DNA of 16,825 nt from an uncultured Collinsella sp. (GCA_902493515.1 CABUPE010000043.1:1-16825), one strand, 5' to 3'; shown: positions 9,034-16,825, counted from the stretch's first letter. Notes: a model not told the origin generated them from the letters alone. Translations and numbers: made by a program.

Positions 9034-10488
9034 CTAGCGCACCCCCTTCAGCGGTCCCTCAACCAGCCAAGAACCTGCGTCCTCCAACAACACCTCGCTG
9101 GGGTCGCAGCCCAGCTCTCGCGCCAGGATCGCCACCACACGGCTCTGGCAAAACCCGCTCTGCCACCGACCCATGCCGGCACGACAGCGGCGCTTGACGC
9201 CCTCGACCGAAACCGCGCCCGGTCGGCGTTGAATCGCGGCCACGATCTCGGCCTCGGGCACCGTCTCGCAGCGGCAGATAATCTGGCCCCACGCGGGGTC
9301 GGACTCGATTAGCTCTTCCTTGCGCGCCAGTGGTGCGCGGTCAAAGTCGTCCGGCGCGCGGCGAATCGGGTTCCAGTCCGCCCGCTCGTGCAGCTCCACG
9401 CCCACCTCACGCATCACCTGCTCCATGAGCTCGGCAATGGCCGGCGCGCTCGCCACGCCCGGCGACTGAATGCCCGCCGCCTGGAAAAGCCCCGGCACCA
9501 CGGCCGACTGTCCAATAAAGAAGTCGTTCGTTCCTTGAATGACTGGACGCCCGCCGGCAAATGCGCGCACCACGCGGCGCGTGTCCAGATCGGGCACCAG
9601 TTTGCGCGCGCCGGTCAGCAGCGCGTTCACATCGCTCGCATAGGTCTGCGTGTCGCCCGCCTCGCGCACGGCAGCCGTGGCGGTGATCACGGTGTTGCCG
9701 TGCACGGTGCCCGTGACGATAACACCCTTCGACACCGGCGTCGGCACGGGGTAGAGCGGCATGAGCGTGCGCGGTTCCTTGTCCAGCACCACGATGTTGC
9801 CCTGACGCCAGACCATATGGAACTCCTCGGCGCCCGCCATATGCGAGATGTCGGCGGCGCCGTTGCCCGCGGCGTTTATCAGATAGCGGCAGCGCACGTT
9901 GCCAACGGGGGTCGCCAGTGTGAAGCGCGCGTCGTCGCCCGAGCCCGCGACTTCAATTGCCTCCACCGGTGCGGAGCGCATAAACGTCACCCCGTTCGCC
10001 ACGGCGTTCTCCAGCGCGGCGATGGCAACCTCAAACGGGTCGACAAACCCAGTCGAGGGGCACCACAACGCGCACGTCGCATCGGCACTGGCGCGCGGCT
10101 CCAATTCGTGGATGCGGTCGGGTCCGACGATCGACAGCTCGGGCACACCGTTGACATGGCCGTTGCGCCGTAGCTGCTCCAGATGCGTGCGGTCCTCGTC
10201 GTTAAAGCCCAACACCATCGACCCGGTGCGGCAGAACAGAAAGCCCAGCTCCTGGGACCAGGTGCCATACAACTCGCAGCCGCGGGCGTTGACCTGCGCC
10301 TTTACGGTTCCCGGTGCCGGATCGTAGCCGGCGTGCACTAGGCCGCCGTTGGCCTTCGACACGCCCAGCGCGATATCGTTTGCTGCCTCGACCACGCAAA
10401 TGGACAGGTCAAACCGCACGAGCTGCCGCGCGATGGCGCACCCGGTAATGCCCGCGCCCACAATTGCGATATCAAACGTTTCTGCCAC
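9034..10488 (-). CDS. FAD-dependent dehydrogenase with C-terminal BFD-like 2Fe-2S domain (GlpA/LhgO-like)
   Basis: This first gene of a three-gene operon encodes 484 residues. The N-terminal DAO-type FAD domain begins with IVGAGITGCAIARQL, and SKANGGLVHAGYD marks the flavin site typical of 2-hydroxy-acid and glycerol-3-phosphate oxidising enzymes. The C-terminal part carries ICRCETV, then CRAG and GFCQ, giving cysteines near 405, 407, 435 and 447 in the spacing of a BFD-like 2Fe-2S domain. The start codon is GTG, with GGGAGG 4 bases upstream. The substrate is uncertain: glycerol-3-phosphate and 2-hydroxyglutarate are both known in related families. There are no predicted membrane segments, so it is probably cytoplasmic or peripherally bound in complex with the next two gene products. 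Confidence 0.87.
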   Translation of the reverse strand: MAETFDIAIVGAGITGCAIARQLVRFDLSICVVEAANDIALGVSKANGGLVHAGYDPAPGTVKAQVNARGCELYGTWSQELGFLFCRTGSMVLGFNDEDRTHLEQLRRNGHVNGVPELSIVGPDRIHELEPRASADATCALWCPSTGFVDPFEVAIAALENAVANGVTFMRSAPVEAIEVAGSGDDARFTLATPVGNVRCRYLINAAGNGAADISHMAGAEEFHMVWRQGNIVVLDKEPRTLMPLYPVPTPVSKGVIVTGTVHGNTVITATAAVREAGDTQTYASDVNALLTGARKLVPDLDTRRVVRAFAGGRPVIQGTNDFFIGQSAVVPGLFQAAGIQSPGVASAPAIAELMEQVMREVGVELHERADWNPIRRAPDDFDRAPLARKEELIESDPAWGQIICRCETVPEAEIVAAIQRRPGAVSVEGVKRRCRAGMGRWQSGFCQSRVVAILARELGCDPSEVLLEDAGSWLVEGPLKGVR

Positions 10489-10505
10489 GGTGCCTCCCAG
10501 ACAAG

Positions 10506-10539
10506 TTGACAGGCCGTCAATAAGACCATCCTACGGTCT
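10506..10539. promoter_or_regulatory. Two short dyads upstream of the redox operon, possible operator
   Basis: TTGAC (10506-10510) and GTCAA (10516-10520) form a dyad with a 5-bp spacer, followed by AGACC (10523-10527) and GGTCT (10535-10539) with a 7-bp spacer. They lie 18 to 51 bases upstream of the GTG start of the minus-strand operon. No convincing -35/-10 pair was found. Regulatory role is inference. Confidence 0.3.
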
Positions 10540-10657
10540 ACACGCCTCCAGCGCGGCGGCAATGCGGCGAACAGCCCCGCAACACCCGCCAACGGCAGAC
10601 AAGGGGAGACCCAGCAGCGTCGACAACCTCGTCTGCCGACAACTACGGCAACCGTTC

Positions 10658-10875
10658 GTCTCGACCTGTAACAGTTAGACGAGAATTTGGGTTCCAGATG
10701 TTACAGATCGAGACGTTTGCCAGACGGACCCTCCGTTTGTCTTGATCTGTAACAGTAAGAGGGGTTTATGGGCCCAAGATGTTACAGATCGAGATTTAAG
10801 TCGGGGAGAGAAGGGTTTGTCTAAATCTGTAACATCTGGGACTGTTTTTGCCGAGTAACTGTTACAGATTGAGAT
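10658..10875. repeat. Array of three inverted-repeat units (six alternating 16-nt repeats), family IV
   Basis: Six 16-nt repeats with consensus GTCTCGATCTGTAACA alternate in orientation: 10658-10673, 10699-10714 (inverted), 10739-10754, 10780-10795 (inverted), 10819-10834 and 10860-10875 (inverted). Each pair encloses exactly 25 nt, and pairs are separated by 24 and 23 nt, so units recur every 80 to 81 bp. Loops keep end motifs: units 1 and 2 begin GTTA/GTAA and end CCAGA/CAAGA, and unit 3 has the same motifs in reverse complement, so it is turned round. The array fills most of the gap between the divergent redox operon and the zinc-ribbon gene. The remaining 10489-10657 and 10876-10974 show nothing else I can name with confidence. 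Confidence 0.88.
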
Positions 10876-10974
10876 GTTTGTGTCCGCACCAGCCCCGCCC
10901 CTAGCCGTGGTCCCATATAAACAAACCCCGTGGTAAACTTGACCGAACTGTTAATATTCCGAAAGGTACCCGTA

Positions 10975-11508
10975 ATGTCCAAGTACATCTCCGAGCTCAT
11001 GTCGCCGCAGCTTATGGGCGTCGTCTATGCCTTCGTTGGCTTTATCATCGCCCTGTATGTGCTGTCGGTCGTCTATGTGTTCATCGACGCTCGCCGCCGC
11101 GGCGCCAGCGCCTACGTGGCATGGGGCATCATCGCCCTCATCCCGTTTGTGGGCCTCATTGCCTACCTGGTCCTGCGCCCGCACTCCTATGCGTCCGACC
11201 GCGAGGAGCAGGAGCTGGACATGGCCCTGCGCGAGCGCCAGCTTGCCCAGTACGGCACCTGCCCGCAGTGCGGCGCGCCCATCGAGAAGGACTTCGTCGT
11301 CTGCCCGGTGTGCGATACCCAGGTTCGCAACGTATGCCCCAGCTGTCATCCACCCGCTCGATGCGCACTGGAAGGTTTGCCCCTACTGCCGAACTCGCAT
11401 CCAGTAACGCATCCATCGCCGGGCCGGCCGCAAGCCACGGGCACCGCGCATCTCGCCCACGCCGCAAGCCACACGTGCAACCCGCCCCACACGATGAAGC
11501 ATGCGTAG
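10975..11508 (+). CDS. Membrane protein with PLD-nuclease-N-like domain and zinc ribbons, 3' end apparently frameshifted
   Basis: The ATG at 10975 follows GAAAGG with good spacing. Residues about 15-37 and 47-68 are two hydrophobic membrane segments with FIDARRRGAS between them, matching the N-terminal membrane module shared with phospholipase D-like proteins. A charged linker then leads to zinc ribbons: C96, C99, C110 and C113 form one site, and C121 and C124 begin a second. In the frame as read, the second site has no partner cysteines and the protein runs on as a low-complexity 54-residue tail to 11508 (177 aa). In another frame from 11351 the sequence reads HPLDAHWKVCPYCRTRIQ and stops at 11407, which completes the second zinc knuckle. 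One extra base near 11347-11350 explains this. It may be a real mutation or a sequencing error. Molecular role unknown. Confidence 0.75.
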   Translation: MSKYISELMSPQLMGVVYAFVGFIIALYVLSVVYVFIDARRRGASAYVAWGIIALIPFVGLIAYLVLRPHSYASDREEQELDMALRERQLAQYGTCPQCGAPIEKDFVVCPVCDTQVRNVCPSCHPPARCALEGLPLLPNSHPVTHPSPGRPQATGTAHLAHAASHTCNPPHTMKHA

Positions 11509-11513
11509 AAAAT

Positions 11514-11550
11514 CGCCCGCCGTGCCATTAAGGTTCGGCGGGCGCTTGTA
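11514..11550 (+). terminator. Possible terminator before thrS
   Basis: CGCCCGCCG (11514-11522) pairs with CGGCGGGCG (11536-11544), 9 bp with a 13-nt loop. The following CTTGTATACC is only weakly T-rich. It would separate the zinc-ribbon gene from thrS and directly abuts the thrS -35 region. Confidence 0.5.
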
Positions 11551-11573
11551 TACCAAGGCAACCTGCCTATAAT
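11546..11573 (+). promoter_or_regulatory. Probable sigma-A-type promoter of thrS
   Basis: A consensus -10 TATAAT at 11568-11573 is preceded after 16 bp by TTGTAT (11546-11551), a moderate -35. It lies 70 bases upstream of the thrS start, giving a leader of about 60 nt. Confidence 0.6.
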
Positions 11574-11617
11574 GATGCAAGTCAAAAACGCCGAGCGCAT
11601 CGCACGCACTTGCATCA
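11573..11617 (+). promoter_or_regulatory. Inverted repeat at the start of the thrS leader
   Basis: TGATGCAAGT (11573-11582) and ACTTGCATCA (11608-11617) are perfect 10-bp complements separated by 25 nt. The left arm overlaps the end of the -10 box, so as DNA it could be an operator; as RNA most of it would form a 5' leader hairpin just before GAGAGGAG, the ribosome binding site. No T-box motif is present. Confidence 0.5.
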
Positions 11618-11643
11618 GGCATCCGAGAGGAGAAAACATACCC

Positions 11644-13407
<1,764 letters not shown>

Positions 13408-13429
13408 GGCAAACTTCACAACAATTAAC

Positions 13430-13464
13430 AAAGGCGACCGTCCACAAAGGGCGGTCGCCTTTTT
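13430..13464 (+). terminator. thrS terminator 1
   Basis: AAAGGCGACCG (13430-13440) pairs with CGGTCGCCTTT (13452-13462), 11 bp with an 11-nt loop, followed by TT. The minus strand also ends in a T-rich stretch, so it may work in both directions. Confidence 0.92.
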
Positions 13465-13478
13465 CATGCCGAAATAAG

Positions 13479-13506
13479 AAAAGCCGCTGGTTGAGCGGCT
13501 TTTTTT
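13479..13506. terminator. thrS terminator 2, probably bidirectional
   Basis: AAAAGCCGCT (13479-13488) pairs with AGCGGCTTTT (13494-13503), 10 bp with a 5-nt loop and a run of seven T. On the minus strand the stem is followed by TTTTCTTATTT. With terminator 1 it insulates thrS from the polysaccharide locus. Confidence 0.9.
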
Positions 13507-13515
13507 GTTGCACAA

Positions 13516-13645
13516 AAAGGTACAGGTTTTTGTAGAGGGGTATGGAGATGCATCTACCGGCAGTACATTTTGCGTAATCTGGGCAATCGCTGATTAATTG
13601 CTCGTATAATGGCCTATGTCGAAAGATACAAAAACCTGTACTTTT
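13516..13645. repeat. Inverted repeat pair enclosing the loaP-like gene promoter, candidate invertible element
   Basis: AAAGGTACAGGTTTTTGTA at 13516-13534 and its reverse complement at 13627-13645 match at 18 of 19 positions (the inner 15 perfectly). The spacer is 92 bp, 13535-13626. The spacer contains the only good -10 box upstream of the LoaP-like gene. Invertible promoters with this layout are known upstream of NusG-like regulators in Bacteroides capsule loci. No recombinase gene lies in this window, so inversion is a hypothesis. The repeat could instead be a binding-site pair or a plain stem. Confidence 0.7.
13580..13610 (+). promoter_or_regulatory. Promoter of the polysaccharide locus, between the inverted repeats
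   Basis: A perfect -10 TATAAT is at 13605-13610. The -35 is weak: TGGGCA at 13580-13585 with a 19-bp spacer is the best candidate. A transcript starting near 13617 would have a leader of about 115 nt before the chosen start of the LoaP-like gene. Confidence 0.55.
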
Positions 13646-13694
13646 GCGACTGCGGCTAGCTGCGAGCGAGAAGCCTGTTCTAAACGCCCCTGCA

Positions 13695-13711
13695 TTTGCG
13701 TGCATCGCAAA
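13695..13711 (+). promoter_or_regulatory. Small leader hairpin before the LoaP-like gene
   Basis: TTTGCG (13695-13700) pairs with CGCAAA (13706-13711) around TGCAT, 21 bases before the start codon. LoaP proteins are known to recognise a leader RNA hairpin of their own operon; this is a candidate only. Confidence 0.3.
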
Positions 13712-13732
13712 GCCAAAAGAGGGGGCGAGAAC

Positions 13733-14323
13733 ATGGAACAGACGGCACGGCGCCAAGAGCAGCTGCCAGGCGCATTTAACGGCGTCACCACCAACAGCCA
13801 GCACGGTCGCGTCCGCTGGTATCTGGTCCACACCCCCAATGGAAAAGAGCGCGAGACCTGCGAAAAGGTCCGCTGCATTATCCCGCACGAGCTTATGAAA
13901 GACGCCTTTGTAATGCAAAAGGAGTTCTGGTTTAAGCGGGACGGTGCCTGGTCGCTCCAGACCAAACCCATGTACAAGGAATATTTCTTCGTCGCTACGC
14001 ACGATGCTGCCGCGCTTGATAGGGCTTTGGCCCAGCTGAGCTTTGGCTGTCGCATCGCCGGCAGTAGGGAGCGGGCGTACATGCCCATGCCGGACGAAGC
14101 ACAGGACTGCTACCGCAGTGTGCTCGACGACGACGGCGTGGTGCGCAACAGCGTCGCGCGCATAGAAGACGGCGTGCTGCACATAGAACAGGGCCCCTTG
14201 GTGGGGCAAGAGGCTCGCGTGCACAAGATCGACCGTCGCAAGCGCTGGTGTCTGGTGGACGTAGGCGAAGGCGATTCCAGCTTTAGGGAAGTGCTTCCGC
14301 TCGACGTTCCCATCAAGACGTAA
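13733..14323 (+). CDS. loaP: LoaP/UpxY-like NusG-family transcription antiterminator
   Basis: This 196-residue specialised NusG paralogue binds RNA polymerase and probably lets it read through terminators in the long polysaccharide operon that follows. The NGN domain starts at WYLVHTPNGKERETCEK (about residues 29-45) and includes PMYKEYFFV. The C-terminal KOW-like segment is GPLVGQEARVHKIDRRKRW near 154-172. General NusG is normally next to secE and ribosomal genes, and that context is absent here; position at the head of sugar-transferase genes is typical of LoaP and UpxY. I start at the ATG at 13733 (GAGGGGGCGAG upstream). An in-frame ATG at 13616 would lie only 5 bases past the -10 box and would place the first codons inside the candidate invertible segment. 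The symbol rests on family and context. Confidence 0.8.
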   Translation: MEQTARRQEQLPGAFNGVTTNSQHGRVRWYLVHTPNGKERETCEKVRCIIPHELMKDAFVMQKEFWFKRDGAWSLQTKPMYKEYFFVATHDAAALDRALAQLSFGCRIAGSRERAYMPMPDEAQDCYRSVLDDDGVVRNSVARIEDGVLHIEQGPLVGQEARVHKIDRRKRWCLVDVGEGDSSFREVLPLDVPIKT

Positions 14324-14401
14324 GGGAGACGTTGCACCAGCTATTCGTTCGCATTTGTGAATTTACTGATTGGGGGATTCTCGGGGAACCGGGATGTAAG
14401 T

Positions 14402-15193
14402 TTGTCTGTGTCTGCTAAAGAAGTAACAGAGAGCAATGCGCCCGTGGGGGCGGCGCTCATTGCTCAGGCCATGGGTCGGCGCGAGGGCGCCGGCCGCTAC
14501 AAGGCCATGCAATCCATCATGGACTGGGACAACTCGCGCCTGGCCTATCGCGCCGCCAAGCGCGCCTTCGACATCGTGTTCAGCGGTGTCGTGCTCGTCG
14601 TTATCGCGATTCCCAGCCTGGTGCTCGCGGCACTCATCCGCCTGGAGAGCGAGGGCAGCCCCTTTTACAGCCAGATCCGCGTGGGTCAGACCCGTCCCGA
14701 CGGCAGCCTGACCACTTTCCGCATGTGGAAGTTCCGCAGCATGTACAAGGACGCCGACGAGCGCCTCGCCGAGCTCAAGGAGCAGAACGAGATCGCCGGG
14801 GCCATGTTCAAGATGAAGGAGGACCCGCGCGTCACCAAGATCGGGAAGTTCATCCGCAAACATTCTATCGACGAGTTCCCGCAGTTTCTCAACGTGTTCC
14901 TGGGCCAGATGTCTGTCGTGGGCCCGCGCCCGCCGCTGCCGAATGAGGTGGCCGAGTACACGGAGTACGACCTGCAGAGGCTGGCGGTGAAGCCAGGGAT
15001 TACCGGCTGGTGGCAGGTTACGGACCGCAACGACACCGACTTTGACGGCATGGTCCGCCGCGATTTGGAGTATATCGCGAAGCGCGGTGTGGCCACTGAC
15101 CTGAAGATCGTGGCGCTCACGGTTGTCGAAATGATTACGGGGGGGTGCCTGCTAGAGGCATTTCCCGAGACTTTTTCCTTGGCGGGGTGCTAG
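14402..15193 (+). CDS. Polyprenyl-phosphate sugar-1-phosphate transferase 1
   Basis: This enzyme of the bacterial sugar transferase family (PglC/WcaJ/ExoY type) starts glycan assembly by moving a sugar phosphate from a nucleotide sugar to a membrane polyprenyl phosphate. A single N-terminal hydrophobic segment (about residues 57-80) precedes the catalytic domain, with KFRSM, DPRVTKIGKFIRKHSIDE, QFLNV, VVGPRP and PGITGWWQVTDRN. It lacks the multi-span N-terminus of WbaP. The start is uncertain: the TTG at 14402 has GGGATG at good distance, GTG at 14408 is close, and GTG at 14357 lacks a ribosome binding site. The last residues are odd: after EMITGG the frame reads a 14-residue tail, while one G fewer in the G7 run at 15139-15145 would end it as TGGAC at a stop at 15153-15155, closer to the usual family ending. 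Confidence 0.88.
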   Translation: MSVSAKEVTESNAPVGAALIAQAMGRREGAGRYKAMQSIMDWDNSRLAYRAAKRAFDIVFSGVVLVVIAIPSLVLAALIRLESEGSPFYSQIRVGQTRPDGSLTTFRMWKFRSMYKDADERLAELKEQNEIAGAMFKMKEDPRVTKIGKFIRKHSIDEFPQFLNVFLGQMSVVGPRPPLPNEVAEYTEYDLQRLAVKPGITGWWQVTDRNDTDFDGMVRRDLEYIAKRGVATDLKIVALTVVEMITGGCLLEAFPETFSLAGC

Positions 15194-15196
15194 CCC

Positions 15197-15841
15197 GTGC
15201 CTAGGAAACCTACCGGGACCCTCTTCTACCGCATATGCAAGAGAACGTTCGATATAGCATTCAGCGCCGGGTGCACTGCGGTGCTGGCGATCCCTATGGT
15301 CGGGGTATGCGTCGCGATCTGCGCGGAGTCACCGGGCAGCCCGGTCTACACGCAGGAGCGCGTGGGCAGGGGAGGAAAGGTGATTCGCGTGCTTAAGCTC
15401 CGCAGCATGGTGGCTGATGCCAACGATGTGCGCAAGTACCTGAGCCCTGAGCAGCTTCACCAGTGGGAGGTGGAGCGCAAGGTCGATAACGACCCACGCA
15501 TCACAAAGGTGGGCAAGTTCATCCGCAAGTGCTCCATCGACGAGGTGCCGCAGTTCCTCAACGTGCTCAAGGGTGATCTGTCGGTCATCGGTCCGCGCCC
15601 CATCACGCGCGACGAGCTGGAGCAGCACTTCTCCGAAGAGGAGAAGGAAGAGCTACTGAGCGTCACACCGGGCATTACCGGCCTGTGGCAGGCCACTGAT
15701 CGTAACGCAGCGACATTTGAAAGCGGCTTGCGACAGAAGATCGAGCTCCGTTATGTGCGGAACCGTTGCTTCCGAATGGACTGGAAATGTTTCACGAGCA
15801 CCTTCGGTGCCATGTTTGGAAAAAGGAGGACCGGGCGATGA
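15197..15841 (+). CDS. Polyprenyl-phosphate sugar-1-phosphate transferase 2
   Basis: This second member of the same family (214 residues) starts 3 bases after the first. It has a hydrophobic segment at about residues 19-42, then KLRSM (67-71), DPRITKVGKFIRKCSIDE (99-116), QFLNV, VIGPRP (130-135) and PGITGLWQATDRN. All the catalytic-domain motifs of the family are present, so it looks active. The start is GTG, with GGCGGGG about 10 bases upstream. It is too different from the first copy in the middle (YLSPEQLHQW insert in place of ERLAELKEQN) and at its C-terminus to be a recent duplicate. It overlaps the next gene by 4 bases (ATGA). Two neighbouring initiating enzymes suggest either two glycans or replacement of one by another. 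Confidence 0.88.
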   Translation: MPRKPTGTLFYRICKRTFDIAFSAGCTAVLAIPMVGVCVAICAESPGSPVYTQERVGRGGKVIRVLKLRSMVADANDVRKYLSPEQLHQWEVERKVDNDPRITKVGKFIRKCSIDEVPQFLNVLKGDLSVIGPRPITRDELEQHFSEEEKEELLSVTPGITGLWQATDRNAATFESGLRQKIELRYVRNRCFRMDWKCFTSTFGAMFGKRRTGR

Positions 15842-16710
15842 CGAAGGTTTCCCTTGTCATTCCGACCCTGGACGCCGAGAGCGATATCGAGGGGCTTCTC
15901 AATCGCATATATCGCCAGACCCGTCTTCCCGATGAGGTTATTGTCGTCGATTCGAGCTCTTCTGACCGTACGGTCGATATCGTCAAGATGTTCGAGCTGG
16001 TTCGCTTGATCAGTATCGAGCGCTCCGAATTCAACCACGGCCTCACTCGCGATATGGCGCTCAGAGAGTCCTCTGGAGATATCGTTTGCTTCATGACGCA
16101 GGACGCCATACCTGCTGACGATTTCTACATCGAGAACCTTATTGCCCCCATTCTTTCCGATGACCGCGTAGCGGTTTCATCCGGGCGTCAGCTTCCCAAG
16201 GACGACGCGCGGAGGTTTGAACAGCTTGTCCGTGAGTTTAATTACGGGCCTGAATCCAACATACGAACCAAGGTTGATGTCGCGACCATGGGAATTAAGG
16301 CGTATTTCGCCACCGACGTGTGCTCGGCGTATCGCCGCAGCGTGTATATCGAGCTCGGCGGTTTCGGAAAGACGGATATGAGCGAGGACATGCTGATGGC
16401 TGCGAAAGCACTCAATGCCGGATATTCAGTTGCATATGCCGCGGATGCTCGTGTCTATCATTCCCATAACCTCACTCCAGCCGAGCAGTATCGCCGCAAC
16501 TACGCAATCGGCCACTTCCTCCAGTCGAACAAGGAGATCGTTCCCTGCAACTCCGAGGTCGGGGAAGGTGGAAGGCTCGTTAAGTCCGTCTCCCGCCAGC
16601 TTCTGCACGAGGGGAATATCCGGGAATTTGCCGCTTTTGGATTCGATTGCTGCGCCCGTCTCCTAGGAAATCGCGCCGGCCGCAGGGGCGCTAGAAAAGA
16701 AAGGTTATAG
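15838..16710 (+). CDS. Family 2 glycosyltransferase, rhamnosyltransferase-like
   Basis: This GT-A fold enzyme (290 residues) probably adds rhamnose to the lipid-linked glycan on the cytoplasmic side of the membrane. The N-terminal nucleotide-binding strand is VSLVIPTLDAESDIEGLL, followed by DEVIVVDSSSSDRT. The segment SEFNHGLTRDMAL and FMTQDAIPAD near residues 63-94 are typical of rhamnosyltransferases, and GGFGKTDMSEDMLMAAKAL carries the acceptor-side ED motif. The ATG at 15838 overlaps the upstream stop codon and follows AAAAGGAGGA, a very strong ribosome binding site; an earlier in-frame ATG at 15766 lies inside the preceding gene. The next gene, rmlA, begins dTDP-rhamnose synthesis, which supports the substrate guess. 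Confidence 0.85.
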   Translation: MTKVSLVIPTLDAESDIEGLLNRIYRQTRLPDEVIVVDSSSSDRTVDIVKMFELVRLISIERSEFNHGLTRDMALRESSGDIVCFMTQDAIPADDFYIENLIAPILSDDRVAVSSGRQLPKDDARRFEQLVREFNYGPESNIRTKVDVATMGIKAYFATDVCSAYRRSVYIELGGFGKTDMSEDMLMAAKALNAGYSVAYAADARVYHSHNLTPAEQYRRNYAIGHFLQSNKEIVPCNSEVGEGGRLVKSVSRQLLHEGNIREFAAFGFDCCARLLGNRAGRRGARKERL

Positions 16711-16713
16711 CTA

Positions 16714-16825
16714 ATGAAAGGCATCATCCTCGCCGGCGGGTCCGGCACGCGCCTGTACCCGCTCACGCTTGTGACCTCCAAGCAGCTGCTGCCGGTCTAC
16801 GACAAGCCCATGATCTACTACCCGC
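16714..16825 (+). CDS. rmlA: Glucose-1-phosphate thymidylyltransferase, N-terminal fragment (3' end beyond the window)
   Basis: The first 37 codons of an RmlA/RfbA-type nucleotidyltransferase, which makes dTDP-glucose as the first step of dTDP-L-rhamnose synthesis. The nucleotide-binding signature GIILAGGSGTRLYPLT is complete and is followed by SKQLLPVYDKPMIYYP, the pattern typical of RmlA. It starts 3 bases after the rhamnosyltransferase-like gene, with GAAAGG upstream. The rest of the gene is outside the window; GalU or GlmU would have different residues after the signature. Confidence 0.92.
   Translation, partial: MKGIILAGGSGTRLYPLTLVTSKQLLPVYDKPMIYYP

Noticed and set aside
10658..10875. 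CRISPR array
   Set aside because: Repeats are only 16 nt, alternate in orientation, vary in sequence, and the spacers share end motifs. No cas genes are near.
10930..10974. GTG start at 10930 for the zinc-ribbon protein
   Set aside because: It adds 15 residues without membrane or family features, while the ATG at 10975 has GAAAGG at proper spacing.
13616..13732. 40-codon N-terminal extension of the LoaP-like protein starting at 13616
   Set aside because: The ATG is only 5 bases past the -10 box, has no ribosome binding site, and the extension contains no NusG-family sequence; the ATG at 13733 has a good ribosome binding site.

Overview
The window looks like a GC-rich actinobacterial chromosome, most likely a gut Coriobacteriia member such as Collinsella. 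The evidence is the clpX-valS-folC gene order typical of Actinobacteria, the GC-rich wobble positions, an anaerobe-type flavoprotein/DUF1667 operon, and a LoaP-like antiterminator at the head of a cell-surface polysaccharide locus. The genus is inference from memory; no search was run.

Layout. 1-5362 (+ strand): the 3' part of clpX, then valS and folC, separated by terminators and two related structured palindromic elements. 5363-7267: pepQ (Xaa-Pro peptidase, - strand) sits between two intergenic regions full of repeats. 7268-10488 (- strand): a tightly packed three-gene redox operon (FAD dehydrogenase with a 2Fe-2S-like domain, FAD/NAD oxidoreductase, DUF1667 cysteine protein). 10489-10974: a gene-free stretch with an array of six alternating inverted 16-nt repeats. 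10975-11508: a small membrane zinc-ribbon protein whose last zinc knuckle appears to be frameshifted. 11546-13506: thrS with its own promoter, a leader dyad and two tandem terminators. 13516-16825 (+ strand): the start of a polysaccharide locus with a LoaP/NusG-like regulator, two adjacent lipid-linked sugar-phosphate transferases, a rhamnosyltransferase-like GT2 enzyme and the first codons of rmlA. These could work together to begin a lipid-linked glycan, make dTDP-rhamnose and add it, with the antiterminator carrying RNA polymerase through the long operon.

Two things stand out. First, the promoter in front of the LoaP-like gene is enclosed by an 18/19 inverted repeat with a 92-bp spacer. 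This is the layout of an invertible, phase-variable promoter, as known for Bacteroides capsule loci with UpxY regulators. Second, the intergenic regions carry several distinct palindromic families. At least three of them combine a conserved segment with arms that differ between copies yet stay complementary. One has a 102-nt internal region of identical length in both copies and a near-identical 29-nt core. These families may be undescribed structured or mobile elements. All base-pairing was worked out by eye; no folding, homology search or read mapping was possible.
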